DNA of 64,000 bases from Oscarella lobularis (lineage: Eukaryota; Porifera; Homoscleromorpha; Homosclerophorida; Oscarellidae), in NCBI RefSeq assembly GCF_947507565.1, contig NC_089188.1, positions 992,001 to 1,056,000 of the forward strand. The letters run 5' to 3'. The position numbers and the translations under genes are program-made. The notes below the pieces were generated by a model. That model saw only the letters and a list, made by a program, of their open reading frames with translations, did not search any database and had not been told where the DNA came from. This document shows positions 10,657 to 22,000 of this stretch, one piece after another (the first letter of the stretch is position 1; the number at the start of each line of letters is the position of its first letter).

Positions 10657-10849
10657 ATCTCTGCAGAAGCCCGGGACAAGTGGGGGAAACGCATATATAA
10701 CGTTGGGGAATACCCACGGGATTATCTCAGCGGCCCACGCGGCCAGTGATCCATTTTGGCTAGCTCAAAGGTTGGTTACATCCAAACATGGAGTTTAGCC
10801 ATTCGAACTTCGGAAGACTCACTTAGTCTAAATGCTTGGCGTAAAGCTT

Positions 10850-11015
10850 GCATGCCAATGTGTCAAACAGCAACTATCTACCGACTACCGTCGATCTTTC
10901 TTGTACCTGGCCAACGCTCATATTGACAATTAAGGAACATACGTGCAATACTGGTGACTCGGAAAATTGAACAGGTCGTCTCTTGACATCCTTGGCACGA
11001 TGCTGTCCCGGATGC
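10850..11015 (-). pseudogene. End-joined remnant of an HExxH gene in the METTL25-like promoter
   Basis: Bases ~10850-10980 match the 3' end of the HExxH gene (8186-8290): compare TCTTTCTTGTACCTGGCCAACGCTCA with the intact gene's end. They pass directly into sequence containing the gene's upstream 14-mer (11002-11015). The whole middle of the gene is missing. The remnant ends four bases before the METTL25-like start codon. Confidence 0.75.
11002..11015 (-). promoter_or_regulatory. Shared 14-mer next to the METTL25-like start codon
   Basis: An exact GCTGTCCCGGATGC. Relative to the plus-strand methyltransferase gene it is in the opposite orientation from all the others, consistent with being inherited from the HExxH remnant rather than serving this gene. 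Confidence 0.6.
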
Positions 11016-11018
11016 TCT

Positions 11019-12260
11019 ATGGATTTACTTACAAGGGATGAAATTGAAGCTAAATTAGACCGCCTTCTTGCGTTTCTGAATCCACTTAGAAGTCTTCTGA
11101 ACGCTCACGTGAATAGCTTCTTTACCGACGACCACTGGCAACTGATCCCGGCTGCATGGAAGGAAAAACTGAGCGTTCTAAGCGAAGAAGAACTCACGTT
11201 GCTTCCAAGCGGAAAGCTCGACCTTGAATGGCTACAAAATATAAGCGAATTAAGCCTACCGAGAAAAAATAGAGCGATTGGGACTCCGGTGAAAGAAATC
11301 AAAGGCTTTGCCATGAGTTCAAAAAAGAAACACGAGATCGAAATTTTTGCTTCTCTAATTAACGAAATAAGCAAAGCCAAAGAAATCCGACAAATCGTGG
11401 AAGCAGGTAGTGGGCGTGGCTACTTGAGTCAAACTTTGGCATCAGACGAACGCGTGCGCGTCCTGGCAATCGAGGGATCGAGCCAGAAAACGAAAAGCGG
11501 CAAAGAACGAGAAACGCTCCTAGAAAGAAAACAGAAAAAATCAAAACTAGACAACCACAAAACAATAACCCATTGGATCACCAACGAAACGACCGACTTC
11601 TTAGCAGATATAAACGAGGACGAATTTCTCGACGCCGACGAAGCTGTAGGCCTCGTGGGCCTTCACGCTTGCGGCAGCTTGTCCTCGTCTCTTCAAGAGA
11701 TCTATTTGTCGAGCAAATCAATTCGATGCCTATGCTACGTGGGATGTTGCTACCACTTGGACGAAAAATTTCCCCTCAGTTCGCACTTGAAACGAAAGCG
11801 CATCAAAATGTCGAGAAACGAACGCATGATCGCTCAGTCGGCTCCGGATAAGGACAACTATCCGTCTTTGTCCTTATTCTATAGAGCCGTTCTCGAAGTA
11901 TTTCTCAGAGATCGACTCGGCGTGGGGGAGATTGAACGAACGAAATATCGCGTGGGAAAATTGTATCGACGCGTCGATTCGTTTCCGGATTACGTGTTTG
12001 GCGCGTTGGATCGTCCGTGTCAATTTTCTCGCGATGACGTCACGAGATTTTATGAGGACTTTGAACCGTTGAAGAAACGCTTGGAAATCTTCTGTCAAAT
12101 TCAATCGGCATTTGGACCGTGTCTCGAGTCGTTGATACTCATGGATAGACTACTGCATCTACTCGAATCGCACGACGTCGTACGAGCGACTATCTTGCCG
12201 GTTTTTGATAGTAAAATATCGCCGCGAAATCAAGCAATCATTAGCTGGAAATCATACTAA
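11019..12260 (+). CDS. METTL25-like methyltransferase
   Basis: This is a single exon. I chose ATG 11019 (MDLLTRDEIEAKL..) because the bases just before it belong to a remnant of another gene. The 413-residue product has an all-helical N-terminal part, then a Rossmann SAM-binding core: IRQIVEAGSGRGYLS (motif I), VLAIEGS, GLVGLHACGSLSSSL and LCYVGCCYHL. GLHxCG and the CCY segment are hallmarks of the METTL25/METTL25B (RRNAD1) family. The C-terminal half continues with conserved helices (..QSAFGPCLESLILMDRLLHLL..). The acceptor substrate cannot be read from the sequence. Only the 3' end of this gene is duplicated at ~16395-16630 and ~22625-22858. Confidence 0.85.
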   Translation: MDLLTRDEIEAKLDRLLAFLNPLRSLLNAHVNSFFTDDHWQLIPAAWKEKLSVLSEEELTLLPSGKLDLEWLQNISELSLPRKNRAIGTPVKEIKGFAMSSKKKHEIEIFASLINEISKAKEIRQIVEAGSGRGYLSQTLASDERVRVLAIEGSSQKTKSGKERETLLERKQKKSKLDNHKTITHWITNETTDFLADINEDEFLDADEAVGLVGLHACGSLSSSLQEIYLSSKSIRCLCYVGCCYHLDEKFPLSSHLKRKRIKMSRNERMIAQSAPDKDNYPSLSLFYRAVLEVFLRDRLGVGEIERTKYRVGKLYRRVDSFPDYVFGALDRPCQFSRDDVTRFYEDFEPLKKRLEIFCQIQSAFGPCLESLILMDRLLHLLESHDVVRATILPVFDSKISPRNQAIISWKSY

Positions 12261-12261
12261 T

Positions 12262-12320
12262 CTGTGCTTTTTAAATAATATGTAGCGTCGTAATTCAACC
12301 GAGGGAATTGGTCCAGTGGG
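12262..12320 (-). pseudogene. Stub of the beta-lactamase-like gene's 3' end
   Basis: Bases around TTTTTAAATAATATGTAGCGTCGTAATTC match the junction between METTL25-like 3' ends and the beta-lactamase-like gene at 16640 and 22865. A few tens of bases of the latter gene's last exon remain here, before sequence belonging to the 3' flank of LSM14-NTPase copy 3. Confidence 0.6.
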
Positions 12321-12467
12321 AGGATTCATATCATGATCTATTATATGCATCATAGATATTGAAGGAGAATATACACGGCTTTGTTGAGGAGTCCCGCTCC
12401 CCCACGATAATATCGTTCAGATACAACAACAAACACAGAAGTCTAACTACAAAAAACCTACGAATAA

Positions 12468-12548
12468 ATTAAGACAAAATCATTGTCACATCCAACACAC
12501 ACGTACACGTAGGGGCATCATCATACATAAAGACATTACACATAAGGG
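12468..12548 (-). repeat. Shared 3' element downstream of LSM14-NTPase copy 3
   Basis: It matches the elements at 5314, 8118 and 18812 (..AAATCATTGTCACATCC.., ..GGGGCATCATCATACATAAAG, ACATTACACATAAGGG). A preceding ~100 bp (GCATCATAGATATTGAAGG..) is shared with 18.70 kb. Confidence 0.75.
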
Positions 12549-12682
12549 CGGGCAAGGATCGACGAAGTTTGTCGACCAATGAAGCACAGAATAGGCTTAG
12601 ATGCCAACAGTCGATGCTTCCGGTTTTGCATTCACGCAAAGACACAAATGAGAAGAGCGTTCCATCGCAGAGGGTTCCCTTA

Positions 12683-15600
12683 TCAGCCGTCCCGTTCCCG
12701 TTGCTCTTCGACACGCGTCGGAGTCGTCTCCTGAGCAAAATCCTCTTTTCCATCCGCTTTGACACGCGTAGGAGCTTCGACACGCGTAGGAGTCGTCTCC
12801 TGAGTGAAAGCATCTTTTCCGTCCGGTTCGACACGCGTAGGAGTCGTTCCAGCATTCGTAGCAGCCGTCTTCTCGACAGAGCCCCCTTCCCCTTGCTTTT
12901 CAGGGCGATTTTGCTTTTTAGCGGGCTTCGCAACGCGTTTCTTCTTGCGTCCCTCCTCTTTGACTTCAACGCTTCCGTTTTCATCGTCTTTCTGTCTAGC
13001 ACGTTCCTCCTCTTCACGAGCCAGTCGAGCACGTTCCTCCTCTTCACGAGCCAGTTGAACACGTTCTAGTGCCTTGGCATCCTCACAACCAATGCGAATA
13101 AGTGACAGAGTTTTGAAAAACGTAAACGGAAGCAGCGGCAACAGTTTCTTCAGTTTTTCTTCCTCCGTTGCAGTATGTATTAAAACATTCCTCAGTGCAA
13201 CAAATATGCTTCTGCACGCATCGCGATGATTGAGCCTCTTTGGGAGATGATTTTTCAATAGTGAATACTTCTTGGAAATCCCTCCTCCAACCTTGCGAAG
13301 GACGCATTCCTCCAACCCCTCGATATAATCACATAACGAGCAGGTTTTTAAATCGTCCAAAGAAAGCCCCGCGTTTTTGCACTGTTTGACAATATCATCG
13401 AGAGGATTGTTCAAAGGAGAGTCGCCACTATTGGCTGTTCCCGCACCAATTTCGTTATTGAGACGTTCCCCAAAATCCAACATGACGGAGCGAAATAGAT
13501 GATAGTAGAGATCGTTCTTGCAGGTTTCTTGCGATTCAGCGAGAACCCCAGATGATGAGATAGCAGAGGTAACGAAAGCCTGAAACGGAACATAAGCCAC
13601 ATAGACGTGCTCTTCTTCCGGCGTCGACGCGCTCTCTCCCTCTGCTTCGTCAACCTCCAATGAAACGGTCTGAATTGGTCTCAAAAACGGCTCTAAATGC
13701 TCATACAAGCCTTTAAAATCATATCTATTGGATAGCGCGGATCTTGGAACGCCTTGAGAATCAAGCCCCAAGCTTCGTAGGAGCAATCGGCCGTTCCTGT
13801 CAAGATCTTGCAGCAAAGGAAAAACCTCTACCCGAAGTTCCGTCGCAATTTTCATTTCAATTTCGCCGAAACAGAACTTGCTGACAGGGTCGATACAAGC
13901 AGTTGCCTTTTTCCGAACGAAGAACTTCTGCATAAGATGGATCATTAGCGCTGGAGAGCGACTGCAGAAATTCTTTATTTCCTTTTCCAACAAAGGGCTT
14001 GGTAAGGAATCGCACAACGCGTCAAGCGCTACGGTGGGAACACTGCAAGGAAGATCCAATTGATGAAGAGTGATATTTGTCCCATTCACAGGACATTGAT
14101 AAATATTCATCAGAGCTGCCATCATGCATGACCCGGTTACAGCAAAGCGGACTTTCGGAGGCTCTCTCTCTCCAAAGGTGACAAGATTTTTATAGACCCA
14201 TCTCATGGTCTTCACCTTATCCTTGTCAAGACCTCCGTCCTTTTCCGGCCAAAAGAAAAACCGTTGCACTTCATCGATAAGGATGAAGAGAGGATGCTCC
14301 AACTCAGCTGTCAGAGCTTCTAAGCCTTTTAAGAGATCCATTAGATAGTCTCCCCCGTCGCTGCTGCGTCCCAGAAGGTTTTTATAATCAGCTGAGTTTT
14401 TTCTGATAGTGGATCGATCGGGAAGCTTGAGATGCAGCTCTTCGGCCAGATCGTTCATTTCCTGAATTATGCCCACCATCAAACGACCAGGAGTGGAACA
14501 ATTCAGCTTATCAAGATTCAGTTTCCAAATTATTGCCGGGTGATTTGAATTGACCCCAAACTTTGAGTGTTCTTTGATGAGGCCCGGCAAAACGTCGTTC
14601 AACCACGTCGATTTTCCTTTATAATTGTAAGAGTAACTACACTACATTCAGCATTAGAAATCGACGATTACCTGATTTTATCATCCCGTTTATAGTGAGG
14701 ACTGAGGACAAACCCATTGTGACATCGAGATTTATCCAATTCACTGTCTCCTCAATCAAATTGCCGCATTGAACGAGACTGCGTGAAGATCCAACACGGA
14801 TTCGCGTGAATTCCTTCTCTTTGACAACGTCGACGTCATGAATTTTTCTCAAACGAGCTCGGCATCGATCGGGTAACAATAGCCTGTAGACAAACAGATA
14901 GTTACCAACAGGTCACGTGACGTCGTGCCTTAGCTAAGACAAACAGTTGTTACGCGACACGTACTACGACAAACTGCTTGACGTAATTAATTAATTAATA
15001 TCGTGGAACGCGTCGCGCTAACGCTTCTACGGGATGGATAGCGAGTAGAAATTAAAACCTCGTTATGGCTCCCACCAATTTACGGCAATTAGAATAGCAA
15101 AATCTGTCTCGGTCTGTGACACATGTGGTGCGAAAGAGGAGGAGCTCGTTAAAAACACCTAACCGCCCACTGTCTCGGTACGTGGTGCGAAAGAGGAGGA
15201 GCTCGTTAAAAACACCCAATCACCCGCCAATCATGCATGGCAAGATGGAAGATTAGAAAGCTAATAACGCCGTTTTGTCGCAAACGAACGCACTGCGATC
15301 TCAGAATCGGTGCTGTCGCATGCGAGAAAACGGCGTCGCTACTGTTCCTTGGCTCCGCGGGCATGTCTGGACTGAAAGAGGCGGAGCTAGTTGACAAGTT
15401 CGCACCGCACAAAAACGAACAAAAACCGAAGGGGAAAGAGGGAAAAGAGTGGATAGGCACCGTACGCGTTTAGATTCGGCGGCGAAAGCTGCGCCGACAA
15501 AGGCGGCGAACGATGCTGAGTCACGGCGGGCGACGAAGGCGAACGATCCTGAGTCACGGCGAGCGACGAAGCCTGCGAACGATCCTGAGTCACGGGGGGC

Positions 15601-16102
15601 GACGACGGCGAACGATCCTGAGTCACGGCGAGCGACGAAGCCTGCGAACGATCCTGAGTCACGGGGGGCGACGAAGCCTGCGAACGATCCTGAGTCACGG
15701 CGAGCGACGAAGCCTGCGAACGATCCTGAGTCACGGGGGGCGACGTGACGAGCGTCGCGAGAGGAGCTGATTCTCTTAGGGATACGATTTCTGAAGTCGT
15801 CGAAGATTTTTTGCGAGGCGGCTCGAAGACGACGAGGTCGGCCTTGTCAAAGACGGCAGACTTGACTGAAACGGTTGGACGTCTTTTGTCGACAAAGCGA
15901 TTCTCTGTGCCGTGAAACTTGACTACGAATAAGAGAGACGTTGAAAGGTAAGAGGGAAAGCGTGCGCGGTGCTTCGCTTGCCTTCAGAGAGGGTCACCGT
16001 CTGCGCATTGGAATCGATTGCGCGTAAGATGCCCTCGAAGCGTTCCTGCGATTTCGAGATCACGCTTATTCGATTTCCTACACGGTCGCTGAGTTCGCTC
16101 AT
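12683..16102 (-). pseudogene. LSM14-like + P-loop NTPase gene, copy 3 (LSM14 part frameshifted, NTPase intact)
   Basis: The NTPase exon 12683-14616 is fully open: WLNDVLPGLIKEHS, Walker B LFILIDEVQRFFFWPEKD, and a long helical region. It is followed by a charged tail with repeated AREEEERAR units, Lys/Arg-rich stretches and several TPTRVE repeats. The preceding exon is ~14672-14883, with the Walker A-splitting intron at 14617-14671. The LSM14-like exon starts at ATG 16102 (MSELSDRVGNRIS..), about 0.8 kb further upstream than in copies 1 and 2. It contains a 2-base insertion near 15964 relative to copy 4, which breaks the domain. An in-frame minisatellite (15490-15745) has expanded at its 3' side. 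A shorter protein starting downstream and carrying only the NTPase and tail remains possible. Confidence 0.65.
15490..15745 (-). repeat. Coding-side minisatellite, about seven units of 33-36 bp
   Basis: Units of the type GCGAACGATCCTGAGTCACG plus GCGAGCGACGAAGCCT alternate with GGGGGCGACGA variants. All unit lengths are multiples of three. In the frame of the LSM14-like gene they read as repeats of VTQDRSQASSLA / VTQDRSPSSPP. Copy 4 has a single related unit (VAQHRSPSPP) at the same place, and copies 1 and 2 have a trace (ATQHRSH, LTQHRSH). Confidence 0.85.
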
Positions 16103-16161
16103 GCTCAGCCTTGAGGAGAAACGCCCGAAATGTGCCGATCGCTGTATTGTACTAAATTTAG

Positions 16162-16175
16162 GCTGTCCCGGATGC
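16162..16175 (-). promoter_or_regulatory. Shared upstream 14-mer before copy 3
   Basis: An exact GCTGTCCCGGATGC (plus strand), about 60-73 bases upstream of ATG 16102. Confidence 0.65.
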
Positions 16176-16239
16176 CCAAGTCACGGGGCTTGCCTCTCTC
16201 GCACGTGACCGCGGCAAAAAGGTGTGGCCTTCGGACTGG

Positions 16240-16630
16240 GGCCTAATTGAGGTGCACACAGAAAAACGACGATGATATTTTATTGAGCTCAGCCAACTGC
16301 GTTATTTCTTTGTCTGACAACGCCTGATTGTATATAGTCATTTCATACAAAAGTCGGATGACCAACATCTGCGCCATAGGCAATCTCCAATATTTTCTCG
16401 CGATGACGTCACGAGATTTTATGAGGACTTTGAACCGTTGCAGAACCGTTTGGAAATCTTCTGTCAAATTCAATCGGCATTTGGACCATGTCTCGAGTCG
16501 TTGATACTCATGGATAGACTACTGCATCTACTTGAATCACATGACGTCGTACGAGCGACTATCTTGCCGGTTTTTGATAGTAAAACATCGTCGCGAAATC
16601 AAGCGATTAGTATCATGCTAATCTGCAAGC
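16240..16630. pseudogene. Chimeric stub: LamG gene 3' end joined to METTL25-like 3' end
   Basis: Bases ~16255-16395 match the 3' end of the LamG gene (GATGATATTTTATTGAGCTC.., minus strand, ..NRALSDKEI). They run straight into bases ~16395-16630, which match the last ~235 bp of the METTL25-like gene (plus strand, CGCGATGACGTCACGAGATT..). Both 5' parts and the whole divergent promoter between them have been deleted. The same junction exists at ~22.62 kb, so the deletion preceded the later duplication. Confidence 0.85.
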
Positions 16631-18269
16631 TTTTTTAAATTATACGTAGCGTCGTAATCCCACCCAGGAATTCGAAAGCTCGTCACGTGATTCGTTTTAG
16701 GAGAACGAGCGAAATAGACGAGTTGCTGGTCGCCGTCGTTTTCCGCGTCGCAACTGTGCGCGACGTAGCGTAGCGTCATCATAAATACGTCACGTGACGA
16801 ATAAATTAGGTCGAATTGATGCCCGTCGCCCCATAGTCCACGTAGAAACTTCATGGCATTGAGAGAAATTATTTTAATCAAAATCTGAAAGGAAACGATA
16901 GAGATATATAGTAGAGATTTTGTTATTTACTGCCGTTTCTTGTTCCATTCCCAAGGCGAAATTTCCAGTATAGTCTTCGGGATGATCGGAAATGTTTGGA
17001 CTCGCCATAGAACCCCTTCGACGCGAAATAGAAAGTCGACCAAGAGATCGCTCAACCGAGACTCTTGAACGGAATCCTCGGACGCTTGCAAGAACACGAA
17101 CCCAGTCTTAATCTCATGCTAAGAAAAAAAACTCCAAACAATTAATTGACTAATTTATTAATTATACCAGAAAATAGAATCTTGCTCGATAGCCATTAAT
17201 CGCGCCCGACTTCGTCCTAACCGTATAATTAGCCACGGGTTTCCCTATCGGATACAATTCCCAAGGGAGACCGAAGCCCGTCCCGTCGACGTTCATATAC
17301 GTCGGTTCCATCCACTCCCTCAACGTTTCCCCGTCTAATATCTGCCCGGCCACGCCCCCATATTCCAAACGGTCTCGAAAGATCATCATCAGTAACTTAG
17401 ACAAGTCGTCCACAGACGAATACATTTGCCCGGCGGGCGCTTCCCATCCTATATCAACTAGCCCCGCCTCTTTATTATCTATGTACCCAACAGCGAGGTT
17501 CTTCACCGCGGACGAAGTGAACGCGCCCCTGTATTGCTCATATTCATTGGCTTTGCTATATCGTCATAAATCCAGTCCTCCCACGACGTTTTCACATACG
17601 CCTCGAGCGCACGTCCCAGCAAAGCGAATCCCATGTTCGAATAGGATGGCATTCGTCCGGGAGGATAGACGAGAGACGAGTTCGCGATGTTGTCGTAGAT
17701 TTCGGCGAACGAGAGCTTGCATCCGGCGTCATACGTGCCCGGACAGGGAACCTCGCGCGCGAGGCCTCCCATGTGGCACGCCAGTTGGCGTAGCGTGACG
17801 TTGCGTCGACTTCGAAACGGGTTATTGATTTTGAAATTTGGGAGGTATTTCGTGACGGGGTCGTCGATATCGAGTTTGTTTGCGTCGCGTAGCTGTAGCA
17901 ACCAAATCACTGTGAAGATTTTCGTTAGACTGCCGATGCGAAAGCCCGTTTGACCGGTTGGCGATCCTATCCTGGATCTGAGGAATTTTTATTAGGCCAC
18001 GCCTCTTTCTCTTTTGTAGTTTCGTTTTCTTTTTTACCTGTGACGTTGATTTTTCCGTATCCTTTTGAGAAGATTAGCGACTGGTTATAAACGAGGCCAA
18101 TGGAAACGCTCGGTTTCGCCGGATCGACGATTTTCTCGACTTCTGCGTCGAGATCGCGCGCTAGATCAGCGAAAGCGTCGACGTCAAGTGAAACGACGTC
18201 GGGCAGAAGTGGGCAGAGTCCAAAAGAAAGCGAAACCGTGCAACACAGCGATAAGAAAAGTCGAATCAT
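16618..18269 (-). pseudogene. Broken copy of the beta-lactamase-like serine hydrolase gene
   Basis: It is nearly identical to the intact gene at 22855-24524, with the same three exons (about 17165-18269, 16930-17110 and 16618-16885) and the start MIRLFLSLCCTVSLSFGLC. Two single-base losses relative to the intact copy (near 17517 and near 17968) shift the frame, one of them just upstream of the SLTK active-site motif. It is a recent duplicate of a host gene. Loss of function is likely, barring sequencing error. Confidence 0.85.
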
Positions 18270-18333
18270 TTCGGCATTGTCCCCGGATATAGATCTAAGT
18301 AGACGACTAGCGCGCCTAAATGGGGGTCCCTAA

Positions 18334-18380
18334 ATGGCCACAAAGGACGAAGAAATGGGCCAGCTACAACAAGCAGGACC
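18334..18380 (+). pseudogene. Fragment of AMMECR1 first exon
   Basis: ATGGCCACAAAGGACGAAG and the following ~28 bases repeat the first ~15 codons of AMMECR1 (24571 onward), head-to-head with the broken hydrolase copy as in the intact locus. The match ends abruptly at about 18380, marking a duplication breakpoint. Confidence 0.85.
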
Positions 18381-18811
18381 GAGAGCGATTTTTCGAAGGA
18401 GAACCGTCGGATCTGCACGCGAGGTGATATTTCTTTTTCACCTTGTTATCTCCGTCGCTGCAAAGAGACTTTACGAGCCCGCCGAGTCGAAGGGAAGTCG
18501 GTAGACCGTTCTAGGTGCTCTAAATCGACAGGGTTCCCGAAGTGGAGCCCCACTCGACCATTCGTTCGCTCACCTCCGCAGCTTCTCGCACTTGATTGTC
18601 ATCGGTAAGTAGTTGGTGCAGAAGCTGATCGAAATGAACGCCCAGATCCATTGGTAGTTTGGTACACCACGTTGTGCAAAGGATGCGCCCATTATTTGCA
18701 TCATAGATATTGAAGGAGAATATACGGCTCTGTTGAGGAATCCCGTTCCTCCACGATATCGTTCAGATACAACAACAAACACAGAAGTATAACTACAAAA
18801 AACCGAAGAAT
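18381..18811. other. Breakpoint filler between duplicated blocks
   Basis: No gene is seen. It contains ~20 bases (CAGCTTCTCGCACTTGATTG at ~18581) also found at 2715. From about 18695 it holds the 3' flank shared with LSM14-NTPase copy 3 (GCATCATAGATATTGAAGG..). Confidence 0.55.
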
Positions 18812-18900
18812 AAATGAAGACAAAATCATTGTCACATCCAACACACACGTAGGGGTACACGTAGGGGCATCATCATACATAAAGACATTATACATAAGGG
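18812..18900 (-). repeat. Shared 3' element downstream of LSM14-NTPase copy 4
   Basis: It matches the elements at 5314, 8118 and 12468 (AAATCATTGTCACATCCAAC.., ..GGGGCATCATCATACATAAAG). It carries a small internal duplication of ACACGTAGGGG. Confidence 0.75.
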
Positions 18901-19045
18901 CGGGCAAGGACCGACGGAGTTCGTCGACCAATGAAGCACAGAATAGGCTTAGATGCCAACAGTCAATGCTTCCGGTTTTGCATTCACGCAAAGACACAAA
19001 TGAGAAGAACGTTCCATCGCAGAGGGCTCCATCTGGGTACCCTTA

Positions 19046-22000
19046 TCAGCCGTCCCGTTCCCGTTGCTCTTCGACACGCGTCGAAGTCGTCTCCTGAGCA
19101 AAAGCATCTTGTCCGTCCCCTTCGACACGCGTAGGAGCATCTTTTCGTTCTCCTTCGATATCGACACGCGTAGGAGTCGTCTCTTGAGTGAAAGCGTCCG
19201 CTTCGACACGCGTAGGAGTCGTTCCAGCATTCGTAGCAGCCGTCTTCTCGACAGAGCCCCCTTCCCCTTGCTTTTCAGGGCGCTTTTGCCTTTTAGCGGG
19301 CTTCGCAGCGCGTTTCTTCTTGCGTCCCTCCTCTTCGACTTCAACGCTTCCGTTTTCATCGTCTTCCTGTCTAGCACGTTCCTTTTCACGAGCCAGTTGA
19401 GCACGTTCTTCCTCTTCACGAGCCAGTTGAGCACGTTCTAGTGCCTTGGCATCCTCACAACCAATGCGAATGAGTGACAGAGTTTTGAAAAACATAAACG
19501 GAAGCAGCGGCAACAGTTTCTTCAGTTTTTCTTCCTCCGTTGCAGTATGTATTAAAACATTCCTCAGTGCAACAAATATGCTTCTGCACGCATCGCGATG
19601 ATTGAGCCTCTTTGGGAGACGATTTTTCAATAGTGAATACTTCTTGGAAATCCCTCCTCCAACCTTGCGAAGGACGCATTCCTCCAACTCCTCGATATAA
19701 TCACATAACGAGCAGGTTTTTAAATCGTCCAAAGAAAGCCCCGCGTTTTTGCACTGTTTGACAATATCATCGAGAGGATTGTTCAAAGGAGAGTCGCCAC
19801 TATTGGCTGTTCCCGCACCAATTTCGTTACTGAGACGTTCCCCAAAATCCAACATGACGGAGCGAAATAGATGATAGTGGAGATCATTCTTGCAGGTTTC
19901 TTGCGATTCAGCGAGAACCCCAGATGATGAGATAGCAGAGGTAACGAAAGCCTGAAACGGAACATATGCCACATAGACGTGTTCTTCCGGGGTCGACGCG
20001 CTCTCTCCCTCTGCTTCGTCAACCTCCAATGAAACGGTCTGAATTGGTCTCAAAAACGGCTCTAAATGCTCACACAAGCCTTTAAAATCATCTCTATTGT
20101 ATAGCGCGGATCTTGGAACGCCTTGACAATCAAGCCCCAAGCTTCGTAGGAGCAATAGGCCGTTCCTGTCAAGATCTTGCAGCAAAGGAAAAACCTCTAC
20201 CCGAAGTTCCGTCGCAATTTTCATTTCAATTTCGCTTAAACAGAACTCGCTGACAGGGTCGATACAAGCAGCTCTCTCTTTCTGAAAGAAGAACTTCTTC
20301 ATAAGATGGATCATAAGCGCTGGAGAGCGACTGCAGAAATTCTTTATTTCCTCTTCCAAAAAATGGCTTGGTAAGGAATCGCACAACGCGTCAAGCGCTA
20401 CGGTGGGAACACTGAAAGGAAGATCCAATTGATAAGGAGTGATATTTGTCCCATTCACAGGACATTGATGAATATTCATCAGAGCTGCCATCATGCATGA
20501 CCCGGTTACAGCAAAGTGGACTTTCTGAGGCTCTCCAGGATCTCCAAAGGTGACAAGATTTTTATAGACTCTTCTCATGGTCTTCACCTTATCCTTGTCA
20601 AGACCTCCGTCCTTTTCCGGCCAAAAGAAAAACCGTTGCACTTCATCAATAAGGATGAAGAGAGGATGCTCTGACTCAGCTGTCAGAGCTTCTAAGCCTT
20701 CTAAGAGAGCGCTTAGATAGGCGCCGCCGCTATTACGTCCCAGAAAGTTTTTATAATCAGCTGAGTTTTTTCTGATAGTGGATCGATCGGGAAGCTTGAC
20801 ATGCAGCTCTTCGGCCAGTTTGTTCATATCCTCAATTATGTCCACCATCAAGTGATCAGGAGTGGAACAATCCAGCTTCTCAAGATTCAGTTTCCAAATT
20901 ATTGCCGGGTGATTTGAATTGACCCCATACTTTGGGTGTTTTTTGATGAGGCCCGGCAAAACGTCGTTCAACCACGTTGATTTTCCTTTTATAATTGTAA
21001 GAGTAACTACACTACATTCAACATTAGAAATTGACGATTACCTGATTTTATCATCCCGTTTATAGTGAGGACTGAGGACAAACCTATTGTGACATCGAAA
21101 TTTATCCAATGCTCTGTCTCCTTAATCAAATCGCCGCATTGAACGAGTCTGCGTGAAGATCCAACACGGATTCGCGTGAATTCCTTCTCTTTGTCAACGC
21201 GGACGTCATGAATTTTGCTCAAACGAACTCGGCATCGATCGGGTAGCAATAACCTGTAGACAAACAGATAGTTACCAACAGGTCCTTCTCGTACAACGTA
21301 AGGGATCCCACGTGACTCCTCTAGAATCTAATAGAACGTGACATCGTGTCTTAGCTACGTACATTTTTGCATTAAAATTATGTCTACTACGTTCGCGAAT
21401 TATGCTTTGATTCGCGCGTAGACAAACTGCTTGACTTAGTATCGTAGAACGCGTCGCGCTCTAATCCCGTTCAGAACGCTTCGGGATAGAACGCTTCTAC
21501 GGGATAGCGAGTAGAAAGTAAAACCTCGTTATGGCTCATGCTAACAATTTGCAATTAGGTCTGTGACACATGTGGTGTGAAAGAGGAGGAGCTCGTTAAA
21601 AACACCCAATCGCCCGCCAATCATGGCAGGATGGAGGATTAGAAAGCTAATAACGCCGTTTTGTCGCAAACGAACGCACTGCGATCTCAGAATCGGTGCT
21701 GTCGCATGCGAGAAAACGGCGTCGCTATTGTTCCTTCGCTTCGTGGACATGTCTGGAGTGAAAGAGGCGGAGCTAGTTGACAAGTTCGCAACCGCACAAA
21801 AACGAACAAAAACTGAGGGGAAAAGAGTGGATAGGCACCGTACGCGTTTAGATTCGGCGGCGAAAGCTGCGCCGACAAAGGCGGCGACGGCGAACGATGC
21901 TGAGCCACGGGGGGCGACGTGACGAGCGTCGCGAGAGGAGCTGATTCTTTTGGGGATACGATTTCTGGAGTCTTCGAAGATTTTTCGCGAGGCGGCTCGA

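Noticed and set aside
12569-13069. Plus-strand open frames opposite the NTPase tails (also 19064-19441)
   Set aside because: They are antisense to the repeated charged tail of LSM14-NTPase copies 3 and 4 and owe their openness to its repetitive codons. No domain, start context or splice partner supports them.
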